Notes: generated from the sequence alone by a model not told the origin. A stretch of 64,000 bases of DNA from Paenibacillus lacisoli (GCF_030580655.1 NZ_JAUQTB010000003.1:186001-250000); one strand, 5' to 3'. Counted from the stretch's first letter, positions 1 through 9,401 are shown. A program made the numbers and translations.

Positions 1-672
1 CGGATCTCTGCTTCCGCAGCCGGCTCCGTTACAGGCCCGCAAGCAGTGCGTAAAGGCATTGCCGATATCGGTGCATGTGACTGGGACGCTTCCACGAACG
101 TACCGGGTTTTGCCAAGTTTGATGGACAGGTAGCGAATAAGGTAGCGGTTATTCCTTTCGCTGCTGTAGTTAACAAGTCCACAGGTGTGGACAACCTGAG
201 CACAAAACAGCTGCAGGACATCTTCTCCGGTAAAGTAACTAACTGGAAAAGTGTAGGCGGTAAAGACGCTGACATTATCGTTGTGAACCGCTCCTTTGGT
301 TCCGGAACACGCGTTAACTTCCAATTGAAAGCTCTGGAAGGCAAAGACTTCATGAGCAAAGGCAGCAACTACAAAGAAGTGAAATCCAGCGGCGATATGA
401 AAACAGCAGTTGAAACGACACCAAATGCAATCGGTTATATTGACCTGGCTTATGTGACAGACAAAATGACCGCAGTTAAGGTCAACAATGTAGCTCCTTC
501 CGAAGCTAACGTGATCAACGGTTCTTACAAAGTATGGAGCTATGGCTACTACATGACAAAAGGTGCTCCAACAGGTGCAACCAAAGCGTTTATTGACTAC
601 GTGCAAAGCAAAAAGTTCCAGAACGGCTCCCTGCGCAAGCTGAAATTCATCCCGATCTCGGCAATGAAATAA
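1..672 (+). CDS. pstS: phosphate ABC transporter substrate-binding protein PstS (5' truncated by window edge)
   Basis: Exported phosphate-binding component of the PstSCAB importer. Only the last 223 residues are visible, because the frame is open to the left edge; the GTG at 46 is an internal valine codon, not a start. The SFGSGTRVNF segment near 285-320 is the phosphate-ligand loop of PstS-type proteins, and the surrounding periplasmic-binding-protein fold text (FSGKVTNWKSVGG) is typical. It is followed 115 bp later by pstC, with a hairpin between them, so it heads the pst operon. Family knowledge: such operons are induced by PhoPR under phosphate limitation; the promoter lies outside the window. 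Confidence 0.93.
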   Translation, partial: RISASAAGSVTGPQAVRKGIADIGACDWDASTNVPGFAKFDGQVANKVAVIPFAAVVNKSTGVDNLSTKQLQDIFSGKVTNWKSVGGKDADIIVVNRSFGSGTRVNFQLKALEGKDFMSKGSNYKEVKSSGDMKTAVETTPNAIGYIDLAYVTDKMTAVKVNNVAPSEANVINGSYKVWSYGYYMTKGAPTGATKAFIDYVQSKKFQNGSLRKLKFIPISAMK

Positions 673-706
673 GTACGCGTAATTCCGTAAACCAAGTTCA
701 TGAAGC

Positions 707-746
707 GGCCGGCTGAGACGCTATAGCGCGTCAAGCCGGCCTTTCT
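707..746 (+). terminator. pstS-pstC intergenic hairpin, probable partial terminator
   Basis: GGCCGGC...GACGC pairs with GCGTC...GCCGGCC (707-741), followed by TTTCTT. A hairpin here would lower pstCAB expression relative to the abundant binding protein, a common pst operon design (inference). Confidence 0.7.
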
Positions 747-786
747 TCAGCTTGATTGTCTAATCCAGAGGAGGGCAACTTTCCCT

Positions 787-1743
787 ATGATGAATACACC
801 GGCAGCACCGCAGACGTATCCCCGTCAGGAGCCGCATGCCAGCCTGGAGCTGGGGCGCGGCGGACGCTTGAGCCGCAAAGCCCGGCTGGGCCTGTTTAAC
901 CGCTTGTTCCGCCTGGCCTGCATCGCCTGCGCTATTTTTGTATCCCTGCTTTTGCTGTTAATTCTGGTCTTTATGTTCCGTACCGGTATTCTGGTGTTCC
1001 GTGATGTATCCGTGACTGAGTTTTTCACAACTACGCTGTGGGAACCCGAGAATGATCATTATGGTGCCCTGGTTTTTATTGCCGGCACCTTCGCCCTGAC
1101 GGGGCTGACGCTCCTGATTTCGGTTCCTTTGTCCGTCATTGTTGCCATTTTCCTGGCAGAGATGGCTCCAGTATGGCTGCGGACGGCGCTGCGCCCGATC
1201 TATGACCTCCTGGTCGGCATTCCATCCGTCGTATATGGCTATCTCGGTTTAACCGTGCTCATTCCTTTTCTGCGTGATATCACCGGCAATGGTCTGACTG
1301 ACGGGCTGCTGGCTGCTTCTCTGGTGCTCACGATCATGGTGCTGCCGACCATCAGCCGGGTCAGTGACGATGCACTTACGGCCGTGCCGCAGAAATTTCG
1401 TGATGCTTCTTATGCGCTGGGAGCCAGCCGATTTCAGACCATCGTGAAGACCGTCGTCCCCGCAGCCGGAAGAGGCATCATGTACGCTGTTATTCTCGGC
1501 ATGGCCCGGGCGATCGGTGAGACGATGGCGGTAGTTATGGTGATCGGGAATACACCTCAGCTGGCAGACAGCCTGTTCAAACCCACTTCGGTCCTGACGA
1601 GCAACATTGTCATGCAGATTGCCAATGTGCCTTTTGATTCCACGTGGAACTATGCCCTCTATATGATGGGCTTCCTGCTGCTGATCATTGCTATCATCAT
1701 GATCGTAGCCATCCGACTGCTGCAAAGGAGACCTGTACAATGA
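787..1743 (+). CDS. pstC: phosphate ABC transporter permease PstC
   Basis: Integral membrane subunit of the phosphate importer, 318 aa, close to the usual PstC length. After a basic cytoplasmic N-terminus of about 45 residues there are six predicted membrane segments. The EAA-type coupling loop (KFRDASYALGASRFQT) lies near residue 205 and would dock on PstB. A GAGGAGGG ribosome site at 768-775 supports the ATG at 787, with a second ATG directly after it. The stop codon overlaps the pstA start by four bases (ATGA), indicating translational coupling. Confidence 0.95.
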   Translation: MMNTPAAPQTYPRQEPHASLELGRGGRLSRKARLGLFNRLFRLACIACAIFVSLLLLLILVFMFRTGILVFRDVSVTEFFTTTLWEPENDHYGALVFIAGTFALTGLTLLISVPLSVIVAIFLAEMAPVWLRTALRPIYDLLVGIPSVVYGYLGLTVLIPFLRDITGNGLTDGLLAASLVLTIMVLPTISRVSDDALTAVPQKFRDASYALGASRFQTIVKTVVPAAGRGIMYAVILGMARAIGETMAVVMVIGNTPQLADSLFKPTSVLTSNIVMQIANVPFDSTWNYALYMMGFLLLIIAIIMIVAIRLLQRRPVQ

Positions 1744-2636
1744 GCCGAACCTCATCCAGTGTGACCCCCTCCCTCCGGTCCGGCAGAAGGTCAGCACGTA
1801 TTCAGAACCACTTGTTCACCGGGCTGGTGTACGGTGTAGGCCTGTTTACTGTGCTGACTATCTGTGGGCTGCTGTATCTTATTCTTCACAAGGGACTTCC
1901 CCATCTGAACTGGGGCTTCCTCTACGGACTGCCAAGTGAGATGGATGCCGGGGGCGGCATAGGTCCGATGCTGTTCAACTCTTTCTATATGCTGATCCTG
2001 TCCCTTGTTATCTCGGTTCCAATCGGGATGGCGGCAGGCATTTACCTGGCAGAGTTTGCACCAGATAACAAGCTGATTTCCGTGATCCGCATCTGCATCG
2101 AAGGTCTGGCATCCGTGCCATCCCTGATCTTTGGCCTATTCGGTATCGCATTATTCGTTGAGATGTTTGAGATCGGCTTGACCATTATCGGCGGGGCCAT
2201 CAGTTTGGCCTTCCTGAATCTCCCTGTAATGACCCGGATTACAGAAGAGGCGGTACGTGCGGTTCCCGAGGAGACGAAGAGTGCCTCAGCTTCCTTGGGA
2301 GCTACTGCGATGCAGTCCATGATGCGTGTGATCCTGCCGGCGGCCATGAATGGTATTGTAACGGGGATTTGCCTTGTGGCAGGGCGTGCCTTTGGCGAGA
2401 GTGCAGTCATTATTCTGACTGCCGGTGTCTCCACGTCGGGCGAGATGTGGGATTTCAGCCTGCTCTCCCCGGGAGCTACGCTGGCTGTACACCTGTGGTA
2501 TGTGCAGTCAGAAGCCATTGTACCGGATGCCCAGGAAATCGCTGAGAAATCTTCGGCTGTTCTGATCCTGGTTGTGCTGTTAATCAATATTCTGTTCCGT
2601 GTCCCGCTCTGGCTGAGCCGCAGACGTGCAAGATGA
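1740..2636 (+). CDS. pstA: phosphate ABC transporter permease PstA
   Basis: Second membrane subunit of the Pst importer, 298 aa. I chose the ATG at 1740 because AAAGGAG lies directly upstream and the ATGA overlap with pstC is typical; the frame is open further upstream to 1644 but that would run inside pstC. Six predicted membrane segments and an EAA loop (EETKSASASLGATAMQS) match PstA. It forms a heterodimer with PstC and works with PstB. Confidence 0.95.
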   Translation: MSRTSSSVTPSLRSGRRSARIQNHLFTGLVYGVGLFTVLTICGLLYLILHKGLPHLNWGFLYGLPSEMDAGGGIGPMLFNSFYMLILSLVISVPIGMAAGIYLAEFAPDNKLISVIRICIEGLASVPSLIFGLFGIALFVEMFEIGLTIIGGAISLAFLNLPVMTRITEEAVRAVPEETKSASASLGATAMQSMMRVILPAAMNGIVTGICLVAGRAFGESAVIILTAGVSTSGEMWDFSLLSPGATLAVHLWYVQSEAIVPDAQEIAEKSSAVLILVVLLINILFRVPLWLSRRRAR

Positions 2637-2662
2637 ACCTATCCGACCTGGAGGAATGAACC

Positions 2663-3418
2663 ATGCAAGCTTTCATTGATATTCAAAAGCTGAACCTGCA
2701 CTACCGTACCCTGCACGCACTCAAAGATATTACCCTGCAGATTCAGGACAAGGCTATTACGGCCTTTATCGGTCCGTCCGGCTGCGGCAAGTCCACGCTG
2801 CTGCGTTCCCTGAACCGGATGAATGACCGGATTCCGGGGACGCGCATTGAAGGCAGAGTAGCGATTGGCGGTACGGACATCTATAGTCCGGACATTCATA
2901 TTGAGACACTGCGCCAGAAGGTAGGCATGGTCTTCCAGTCCCCGAATCCGCTGCCGAAATCCATCTATGACAACGTGGCTTATGGTCCCCGTCTGCATGG
3001 CATCCGCAGTAAAGCCAAGCTGGATGAAATCGTGGAGCGCAGTCTCCGCTCAGCCGCACTGTGGGATGAAGTCAAGGACGTGCTGAAGCGCTCGGCATTC
3101 AGCCTGTCGGGCGGTCAGCAGCAGCGTCTCTGTATTGCCCGTTCTCTGGCTGTCGACCCGCAGATTCTGCTGATGGATGAAGCGACTGCTTCCCTGGACC
3201 CAAAGTCCACAGCCAAGATTGAAGAGCTGGTTCAGGAGCTGAAGAACCGCTATACGATTGTCATGGTGACACACAATATGCAGCAGGCGGCCCGTGTATC
3301 GGACAGGACGGTCTTTTTCCTGAACGGTGAAATTGTGGAAGCAGCCGACACCAGGTACATGTTCTCTGAGCCTCAGGATTCACGTACTCAAGATTATGTA
3401 CAAGGAAGGTTTGGCTGA
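2663..3418 (+). CDS. pstB: phosphate ABC transporter ATP-binding protein PstB
   Basis: Cytoplasmic ATPase of the Pst importer, 251 aa. Walker A is GPSGCGKST (residues 37-45), the ABC signature SLSGGQQQR is near residue 147 and Walker B ILLMDEA near 168. The residue after the Walker B Glu is Ala (DEATASLDP), where most PstB proteins have Pro; the catalytic Glu itself is present. A GGAGG site precedes the ATG. It is the last pst gene here; phoU is not adjacent. Confidence 0.96.
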   Translation: MQAFIDIQKLNLHYRTLHALKDITLQIQDKAITAFIGPSGCGKSTLLRSLNRMNDRIPGTRIEGRVAIGGTDIYSPDIHIETLRQKVGMVFQSPNPLPKSIYDNVAYGPRLHGIRSKAKLDEIVERSLRSAALWDEVKDVLKRSAFSLSGGQQQRLCIARSLAVDPQILLMDEATASLDPKSTAKIEELVQELKNRYTIVMVTHNMQQAARVSDRTVFFLNGEIVEAADTRYMFSEPQDSRTQDYVQGRFG

Positions 3419-3443
3419 TCTCGTGCTGCAGCTGCTGATGATT

Positions 3444-3496
3444 AAGACCGGAGCCCTGCGTCCAATGAATCATTTTGGATGGGGCCCGGTCTTTTT
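3444..3496 (+). terminator. intrinsic terminator of the pst operon
   Basis: AAGACCGG...GCCC pairs with GGGC...CCGGTCTT, followed by TTTTT at 3492-3496. Confidence 0.88.
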
Positions 3497-3515
3497 ACAT
3501 TTTCCCTTTCTCTGA

Positions 3516-3552
3516 TGAACAACGGCTTAACAAACGGCTGTTAGCATAACAG
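3516..3552 (+). promoter_or_regulatory. candidate PhoP box and adjoining palindrome upstream of the surface phosphatase
   Basis: TGAACA (3516-3521) and TTAACA (3527-3532) are separated by exactly 5 bp, the direct-repeat geometry of Bacillus PhoP boxes (TTAACA-like, 11-bp period). Immediately downstream is a perfect dyad CTGTTA-GCA-TAACAG (3538-3552). Location between pstB and a phosphatase gene fits phosphate control. The PhoP assignment is inference. Confidence 0.5.
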
Positions 3553-3605
3553 TAACCGGCTTGGGCAATGCTCCGTCCGGAATTACATACTTAAAGGAGT
3601 AAATC

Positions 3606-6600
3606 ATGAAGAAGAAGCAAGTGAGAGGGATGTCTCTGCTGCTGACATTTATGATCATCTTCGGTCTGTTCGGCACCGGTTCGGTGTTCGCGGCTGCAGA
3701 TGGAGAGCTGCAGAGAGAGAATGCTGTCGACAGCCAGACCGTGGTGACTGCACCGGAGGCGGTCTACGGGGAAGAACCAGCTCCAGCTAATGGAGAAAGC
3801 GCACTGCTGAAGGCCATGGATGGAATGGGAGCCGGAGTCCCTGCATCCATTGCCATGACCTTTCACGGCGACCCGCAGACAACCAGGGGCTTTGCCTGGT
3901 ATACACCGGAAGGGATTGAGGGTACCAGACTGGAAGTGGTAGAAGCCTCCAGAATGAACGGGGATCTCTTCCCGACAGAGGGGGTCAAGACGTATACAGG
4001 AACCAGTGTCACAACCAGTGTGTACATGAACAAGACGGACAAAAGCGCTGGTGTGAGGACCCGCTTTGTGAGCCATAAGGTCGTTGCGGATCAGCTTCAG
4101 CCGGGAGTGCGATACGCCTATCGCGCCGGGGACGGTGCACCGGAACATTGGAGTGAGACAGGAACCTTTACCACAGAAGATGCGGATAACAAGGATTTTA
4201 CATTTTTATATACAACAGATTCACAGGGAACCAGCCAGGATGACTTCAAGATCTGGAACCGGGTGTTAAAACAGGGACTGAGCCAGTTCCCAGAGAGCCA
4301 ATTTATTCTGAATTCAGGTGATCTGGTGGACAACGGGGATCTGGAGCAGCAGTGGTCCTGGTTCTTTAATGAGCCAAAGGATATTCTGATGCAATATCCT
4401 CTAGTTCCCGTGGTAGGTAATCATGAATCCAAAAACTATGATAACTTCACCACTCACTTCAACCTGCCGAACGTATCAGGAACGGGCGCCAAGCCGGACG
4501 GATCAGTCTATGCACTGGACTACGGACAAGCTCGCATTATGATACTTAACACCGAGTATTACGGGGGCAGCAGCAATGCGGAAGTCGCAGATATTTACAA
4601 CAAACAGGTACAATGGCTGCGCAGCCAGGTAGCAAAGAGTGATAAAAAATGGAACATCGTCGTCCTGCATAAATCCCCCTACTCTGTAGCCAGTCACCAA
4701 AGTGATACGGATGTGCTGTATTTCCGCGACAAGCTGACCCAAGTCTTTGACGAGTTAGGAATTGACATGGTGCTGGGCGGTCATGACCATACGTATACAC
4801 GGAGTTATCAGATGTATGATCACAAGCCGCTTACGGATATCATACCGGATTTCAGCGGTCAGGTATTGGATCCGAAGGGGACCCTGTACCTGCTGACCAA
4901 TGCGGCGGGTTTCAAAATGTACAAGCCGAAGCCGGGCCCATTTGATTATGCCGCTAAAGTTGAACAGCCGAATGTACCCATGTACACAGGAATTACAATG
5001 AATGGGGAGCAAATCAGCTACCAGACCTATACAACGGTTGAGGGTAAAAATGATGAACTGCTTGATCAATACAGCATTCGTAAATCTGTCAAAGAAATTC
5101 AGCCTGTTCAGCAGGCGAAAGCAAGCAGACAGACGGAAGGGAAAATCCAGCTGACCTGGCATGCTCCGAAGGACAGCACTGGGGTAACGGCCTATCGTGT
5201 ATACGAGAAAGAGGACCGGGCCGGGCTCAATTGGAGTGTGACCGTTCCACATGAAACGGACAAATCGGTATACACGCTTGAGGTGAATGCGCCGGAGGCC
5301 AATACTTCTTATGAATTCGTCATCAAGGCGGTAAGCGGCCGTTATCAATCGGCCCCTGTTCTTGCCGGTGGAGATCAATCGGCAGATATCAGCAAGGTGA
5401 CGGTTACCTTTAATGGTGATCCAGTGACAAGCAAAGCTTTCACCTGGTATACACCATTGGCCTCGAAGGATAGTGATGTACAGATTGTGGAGAAAAAGGG
5501 GACTGAACCTGACTTTACTCAAGCTAAGTCTTTTAGAGGAACAACTGCGGCATCCGTCAACTCACCGGAAGAAGTGGTGCATAAAGCTCAAGCATCAAGC
5601 CTTAAGGCTGACACTACGTATTATTTCCGCGTAGGGGACCAGAAGCTTAACAGCTGGAGCAAGACGGGGACCTTCCGTACCGCACCTGCTTCAGGATCTT
5701 TCAGCTTCATTGATCTGGCCGATACGCAGGCAAAGACGGAAGAAGAAGCCAAGCTGTCCTCCGAGACGTTGGCCAAGGCGCTGAAGACGGTTCCGGATGC
5801 CGCCTTCACCATGCATAACGGAGATATTGTGGATGACGGTGTCAATGAAGAACAGTGGGATTGGCTGTTCGGGCACTCTGAAGACAGTCTGCTGCATACG
5901 ACGATCGTTCCATCCGCAGGAAATCACGAAGATGAGAATTACGCCTTTATTGATCATTTTAATCTGCCGACACCTGAGGGATCTGCAACCGAAACAGGTG
6001 GTTACTATTCATACAACTACAGCAATGTCCACTTTGTTGTATTAAATTCCAATGAGAATTCGGCAGAGTATGCCAACTTCAGTCCGGCCCAGGTAGAATG
6101 GCTGAAGAAGGATGTACAGGAAGCACGTGCAGCAGGCAGCCAGTGGATCATTGTGAATATTCATAAAGGCCCTTATACGACGTCCAATCATGCAACCGAT
6201 TCGGACATCATTGGCGAGAACGGGGTACGGAAAAAGATTGCGCCGATCATGGCTCAGCTGGGCATTGATCTGGTGCTTCAGGGACACGATCATATCTATG
6301 CCCGGACCAAGCCGGTCCGCAGTGACGGTACAGTGTCTGCGCCTGTTCAAATTACAGAGTCCTTCAAAGGGGAGAAGATCGAATACAGCGTGAAGCCGGA
6401 TGGGACGATCTATCTGATTCCGGCTACGGCAGGAGCAAAGGTCTATTACAAGAATCAGAAGCCGGCGCTGGGCGATGCCTACTACAGCTTGTTCGAACGG
6501 GCCGAAGAGAACCATGCAGCTCCTTACGGATCTGATGAAGGGAACACCACACGTCCCAAACGCGGTCAGGTGCAGAACTTTGTAAACATCAACATTGATG

Positions 6601-7430
6601 GCATGCGTCTGAGTGCGGTCACCTACGAGATTGATCAGAATAAAAATGAAAAACAGCCGTTCATTATTGACCGATTCGGCATTGACAAGAGGAATGTATC
6701 TGGAGGAGGCAACAACGGAGGGGGGAATAGCGGCGGAACGACACCAACACCGGTTCCAACACCCGTGCCGGCTCCAGTTCCGGTTCCGGCACCTGTGACC
6801 CCCGCCCCGGGAACGGCTGCTCCATCAGCTCCTGCTGTGCCTGTCGTACCATCCGGGCCATCCGTACCGGGTGGATCACAGACAGGAGAAGTGCCTGCTC
6901 CGAAGGATATAGCGAATCACTGGGCAGAGAGTGCCATCGTCCAGGCCGTATCTGCAGGTTATGTCAAAGGGTATAATGATGGCAGTTTCCGGCCTAACCA
7001 GACTGTAAACCGTGCGGAATTCATTACGATGCTGGCACGCGCATTTAAGCTGTCGGGAGGTACTCCGGCTGCAGCCTACAAGGACGCAGGACAGATTCCG
7101 GCTTGGTCGAAGGATGCCCTGCTGCAGGCTGCGGCGTCAGGAATTCTTAGCGGCTACGAGGATGGGACGGTTCGACCTGCAGGAGCAATTACCCGTGCCG
7201 AGCTGGCGGTAATGATTGCAAGGGCTCTTGGGATTCAGGCGGACAAGAAGGCGGCTGTCGCTTTCAAAGATGCCAAGCAAATCCCGGCATGGGCTGTGCC
7301 TTATGTAGCAGTGCTCGTGAAGGAGGGGCTGATTGGCGGCAAGGGTGGTAATCGGTTTGACCCTAACGCAACAGCTACCCGGGCTGAAGCAGTAGCCTTG
7401 ATTACGAATGCGCTGAGATACAGTAAATAA
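3606..7430 (+). CDS. two-headed purple-acid-phosphatase-like metallophosphoesterase, SLH-anchored
   Basis: A 1274-aa secreted protein. Order: signal peptide (1-30); Fn3-like PAP N-domain (about 75-195); calcineurin-like phosphoesterase domain 1 (about 198-480) with DSQG, GDLVDNG, GNHE, and GGHDHTY; Fn3-like domain (about 500-595); second N-domain (about 596-695); phosphoesterase domain 2 (about 699-1020) with DTQ, GDIVDDG, GNHED and GHDHIY; a Gly/Pro-rich linker; three SLH repeats (about 1099-1274). Both catalytic domains keep the dinuclear-metal motifs. SLH repeats would tether it to pyruvylated wall polymer, so it likely releases phosphate from organic esters at the surface. Its place next to pst and a PhoP-like box supports that. 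Substrate is unknown; phosphodiesterase activity is an alternative. AAAGGAG precedes the ATG. Confidence 0.9.
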   Translation: MKKKQVRGMSLLLTFMIIFGLFGTGSVFAAADGELQRENAVDSQTVVTAPEAVYGEEPAPANGESALLKAMDGMGAGVPASIAMTFHGDPQTTRGFAWYTPEGIEGTRLEVVEASRMNGDLFPTEGVKTYTGTSVTTSVYMNKTDKSAGVRTRFVSHKVVADQLQPGVRYAYRAGDGAPEHWSETGTFTTEDADNKDFTFLYTTDSQGTSQDDFKIWNRVLKQGLSQFPESQFILNSGDLVDNGDLEQQWSWFFNEPKDILMQYPLVPVVGNHESKNYDNFTTHFNLPNVSGTGAKPDGSVYALDYGQARIMILNTEYYGGSSNAEVADIYNKQVQWLRSQVAKSDKKWNIVVLHKSPYSVASHQSDTDVLYFRDKLTQVFDELGIDMVLGGHDHTYTRSYQMYDHKPLTDIIPDFSGQVLDPKGTLYLLTNAAGFKMYKPKPGPFDYAAKVEQPNVPMYTGITMNGEQISYQTYTTVEGKNDELLDQYSIRKSVKEIQPVQQAKASRQTEGKIQLTWHAPKDSTGVTAYRVYEKEDRAGLNWSVTVPHETDKSVYTLEVNAPEANTSYEFVIKAVSGRYQSAPVLAGGDQSADISKVTVTFNGDPVTSKAFTWYTPLASKDSDVQIVEKKGTEPDFTQAKSFRGTTAASVNSPEEVVHKAQASSLKADTTYYFRVGDQKLNSWSKTGTFRTAPASGSFSFIDLADTQAKTEEEAKLSSETLAKALKTVPDAAFTMHNGDIVDDGVNEEQWDWLFGHSEDSLLHTTIVPSAGNHEDENYAFIDHFNLPTPEGSATETGGYYSYNYSNVHFVVLNSNENSAEYANFSPAQVEWLKKDVQEARAAGSQWIIVNIHKGPYTTSNHATDSDIIGENGVRKKIAPIMAQLGIDLVLQGHDHIYARTKPVRSDGTVSAPVQITESFKGEKIEYSVKPDGTIYLIPATAGAKVYYKNQKPALGDAYYSLFERAEENHAAPYGSDEGNTTRPKRGQVQNFVNINIDGMRLSAVTYEIDQNKNEKQPFIIDRFGIDKRNVSGGGNNGGGNSGGTTPTPVPTPVPAPVPVPAPVTPAPGTAAPSAPAVPVVPSGPSVPGGSQTGEVPAPKDIANHWAESAIVQAVSAGYVKGYNDGSFRPNQTVNRAEFITMLARAFKLSGGTPAAAYKDAGQIPAWSKDALLQAAASGILSGYEDGTVRPAGAITRAELAVMIARALGIQADKKAAVAFKDAKQIPAWAVPYVAVLVKEGLIGGKGGNRFDPNATATRAEAVALITNALRYSK

Positions 7431-7442
7431 TAATTGAAATGA

Positions 7443-7485
7443 CAATAAGCCAGTGCAGCCCAGACGGGAGTGTTCTGGCTTATTG
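7443..7485. terminator. hairpin between convergent genes
   Basis: Perfect 11-bp inverted repeat CAATAAGCCAG / CTGGCTTATTG with a 21-nt loop, lying between the phosphatase stop and the stop of the gene on the other strand. No long T run, so efficiency is uncertain. Confidence 0.6.
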
Positions 7486-7502
7486 TGATAAGAACCGGCG
7501 GA

Positions 7503-8021
7503 TCACCCCTTGAATCTGACCTTGCCTGGTTCGAGGTGCTGTTTCATCAGCTTCCGGTACGCGGTGATATCGCCATCCGACTGGAATGAGCGCTTAGGCA
7601 GGATAAGCGTACGGTTGGAGGAGATGAATACCAGCAGCAGATTGCGGGTCTCGCCGGCTTTGTAGATTTGTTCCCAGTCCACGTGACCGCTGCCGGACTC
7701 ATTCTCGTAATCGAGTCCTTCATCACGGATCCGGTATTTGCTCGGCAGCTGAATCAGCGGATCACTGGCGAATGCTTTCTTGGATTTACGCGAGATGCTG
7801 CTGCGCGAGTAGAACAGCAGAGCGGCACTGATAGCAATATCAACCGCCAGAATGACCGGCAGATTCACACGTCCCTTGATATTGCTGATGACGAACATAA
7901 GAATAAAATAAACAACAAAACCGATGCCAGTCAGAATATAAACGCTCTTCAGGCTGTAAGAGAGATTATACTCCTGAACATCCTCAGCCCGAAGCTGTGT
8001 ATCCAGCGTGATTTCGTTCAT
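7503..8021 (-). CDS. YcxB-like membrane protein
   Basis: A 172-aa protein with two hydrophobic segments (about residues 28-50 and 57-75) followed by a soluble C-terminal domain with the text YRIRDEGLDYENESGSGHVDWEQIYKAGET, typical of the YcxB-like family found in many Bacillota. Function of the family is not established. GGAGA lies 6 nt before the ATG. It is transcribed toward the phosphatase and away from the MBL-fold gene. Confidence 0.6.
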   Translation of the reverse strand: MNEITLDTQLRAEDVQEYNLSYSLKSVYILTGIGFVVYFILMFVISNIKGRVNLPVILAVDIAISAALLFYSRSSISRKSKKAFASDPLIQLPSKYRIRDEGLDYENESGSGHVDWEQIYKAGETRNLLLVFISSNRTLILPKRSFQSDGDITAYRKLMKQHLEPGKVRFKG

Positions 8022-8189
8022 ACAGGGTCTCCTTTATCTGCATATATCTACGAATTAAACATCCTCATTGTATAATTTATGTATGCCGGTGTACAGCAAA
8101 GGGCGCTAGGACCGCATGTTCAGCGAGCAGCATGGCCGGCTTTTGCATAACAGCTAACAGAGGATTACAATCAGCAGTAAAGGGTTCTC

Positions 8190-8243
8190 ATGGAACAAGT
8201 GAGCCGCTTACGTTTATATGAGAAAAGAGGAATCCAGGCATGA
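8190..8243 (+). CDS. possible 17-codon upstream ORF coupled to the MBL hydrolase
   Basis: ATG at 8190 follows AAAGGG by 5 nt and runs 17 codons to a TGA that overlaps the next gene's ATG (ATGA at 8240-8243). The peptide contains SRLRLYEK. The exact stop-start overlap suggests translational coupling. It could also be chance. Confidence 0.35.
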   Translation: MEQVSRLRLYEKRGIQA

Positions 8244-9349
8244 CGATTCTAATTACAATCGTGCTGTTCATTGCTGTCGTTGCGGCAGCTGCTTATCTGG
8301 TTTTGACCTATAATCCTGTGTTTGGAGCCAGATCAGCAGATGAACGGCTGGCGGCTGTTCGTCGGTCGCCTCAATATAATGGAAAGGAGTTCGTGAACCC
8401 GGCACACGGGGCAAGCGTCTCTACCAGCCTGGGAGAGAACCTGTCGACTCTGCGCGACTTTCTGCGCAGAGATCCTGCCAGACGCCCTGCTAAGCCGCTG
8501 CCAATCGACCGCTGGGCCCCGCTGCCGGAGGAGCAGCATGACCGAACGGCAGTTACTTGGTTTGGGCACTCTGCCGTACTGCTGGAACTGGAAGGACGTA
8601 TTCTCTGGCTTGATCCGATGCTGGGGCAGGCCCCTTCGCCGTTTCCGTCCATCGGCGGCAAACGTTATGGCGGACTGCCGGCCGAAATCGCGGATTTGCC
8701 CGATATCGATGCCGTTGTGCTCTCCCACGATCACTATGATCATCTGGATTATGGAACCATCCTGCAGTTAAAAGACCGGGTGAGGCATTTTATTGTTCCC
8801 TTGGGCGTAGGCGCACATCTTGAACGCTGGGGAGTGGAGCCGGGCAGGATTGAGGAGCATGACTGGTGGGATGAGTTTGAATGGGAAGGACTGCGATTTG
8901 CCTGTACGCCCGCCCAGCACTTCTCGGGCCGGAGTTTGAATGACCGGGGCCAGACTCTCTGGTGCTCCTGGGTTATCCAGGGAGAACGGAGCCGGCTCTT
9001 CTTCAGCGGGGATGGCGGCTACAGCACTCATTTTGCCGAGATTGGCCGCAAGTACGGCCCTTTCGATGTCACGCTGATGGAGTGCGGCCAATATGACAGG
9101 CGCTGGGCACCCATCCATATGACCCCGGAGCAGACGGTTCAAGCGCATCAGGATGTGCAGGGAGGTCTGCTGATCCCTATCCATTGGGGAGCCTTTACAC
9201 TGGCGCTGCACACCTGGACGGACCCGGTTCAGCGCGCCGCAGCGGCTGCAGCAGAACACGGCGTGCACATCGCAACACCTCGGATCGGAGAGAAGGTGCT
9301 GCTGGGAAGCGGCAGCTATCCGAGTTCACACTGGTGGATAAATGAATAG
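8240..9349 (+). CDS. MBL-fold metallo-hydrolase, NAPE-PLD/UlaG-like, membrane-anchored
   Basis: A 369-aa metal-dependent hydrolase. An N-terminal hydrophobic segment (residues 3-24) probably anchors it, followed by a metallo-beta-lactamase fold with the metal motif SHDHYDHLD (H163, H165, D167, H168), an upstream WFGHSAVLLE strand, FSGDGGY and the late HWGAFTL His. The domain order matches the PF12706-type family that includes NAPE-phospholipase D and UlaG relatives. Substrate cannot be read from sequence; a phospholipid or phosphodiester is a guess. GAGGAA lies before the ATG inside the small upstream ORF. Confidence 0.8.
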   Translation: MTILITIVLFIAVVAAAAYLVLTYNPVFGARSADERLAAVRRSPQYNGKEFVNPAHGASVSTSLGENLSTLRDFLRRDPARRPAKPLPIDRWAPLPEEQHDRTAVTWFGHSAVLLELEGRILWLDPMLGQAPSPFPSIGGKRYGGLPAEIADLPDIDAVVLSHDHYDHLDYGTILQLKDRVRHFIVPLGVGAHLERWGVEPGRIEEHDWWDEFEWEGLRFACTPAQHFSGRSLNDRGQTLWCSWVIQGERSRLFFSGDGGYSTHFAEIGRKYGPFDVTLMECGQYDRRWAPIHMTPEQTVQAHQDVQGGLLIPIHWGAFTLALHTWTDPVQRAAAAAAEHGVHIATPRIGEKVLLGSGSYPSSHWWINE

Positions 9350-9366
9350 AAGGACAATCTGCAAAT

Positions 9367-9401
9367 CCGCAGACCCCATACATTAGGGGCTGCGGTTTTT
9401 T
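9367..9401 (+). terminator. intrinsic terminator after the MBL hydrolase
   Basis: CCGCAG-A-CCCC pairs with GGGG-CTGCGG, followed by six T (9396-9401). Confidence 0.9.

Noticed and set aside
46-672. GTG at 46 as start of pstS
   Set aside because: The frame is open upstream to the window edge and the visible protein lacks a lipoprotein signal, so the gene begins outside the window.
1644-1739. N-terminal extension of PstA to 1644
   Set aside because: It lies inside pstC in another frame; the ATG at 1740 has a ribosome site and the usual ATGA overlap.
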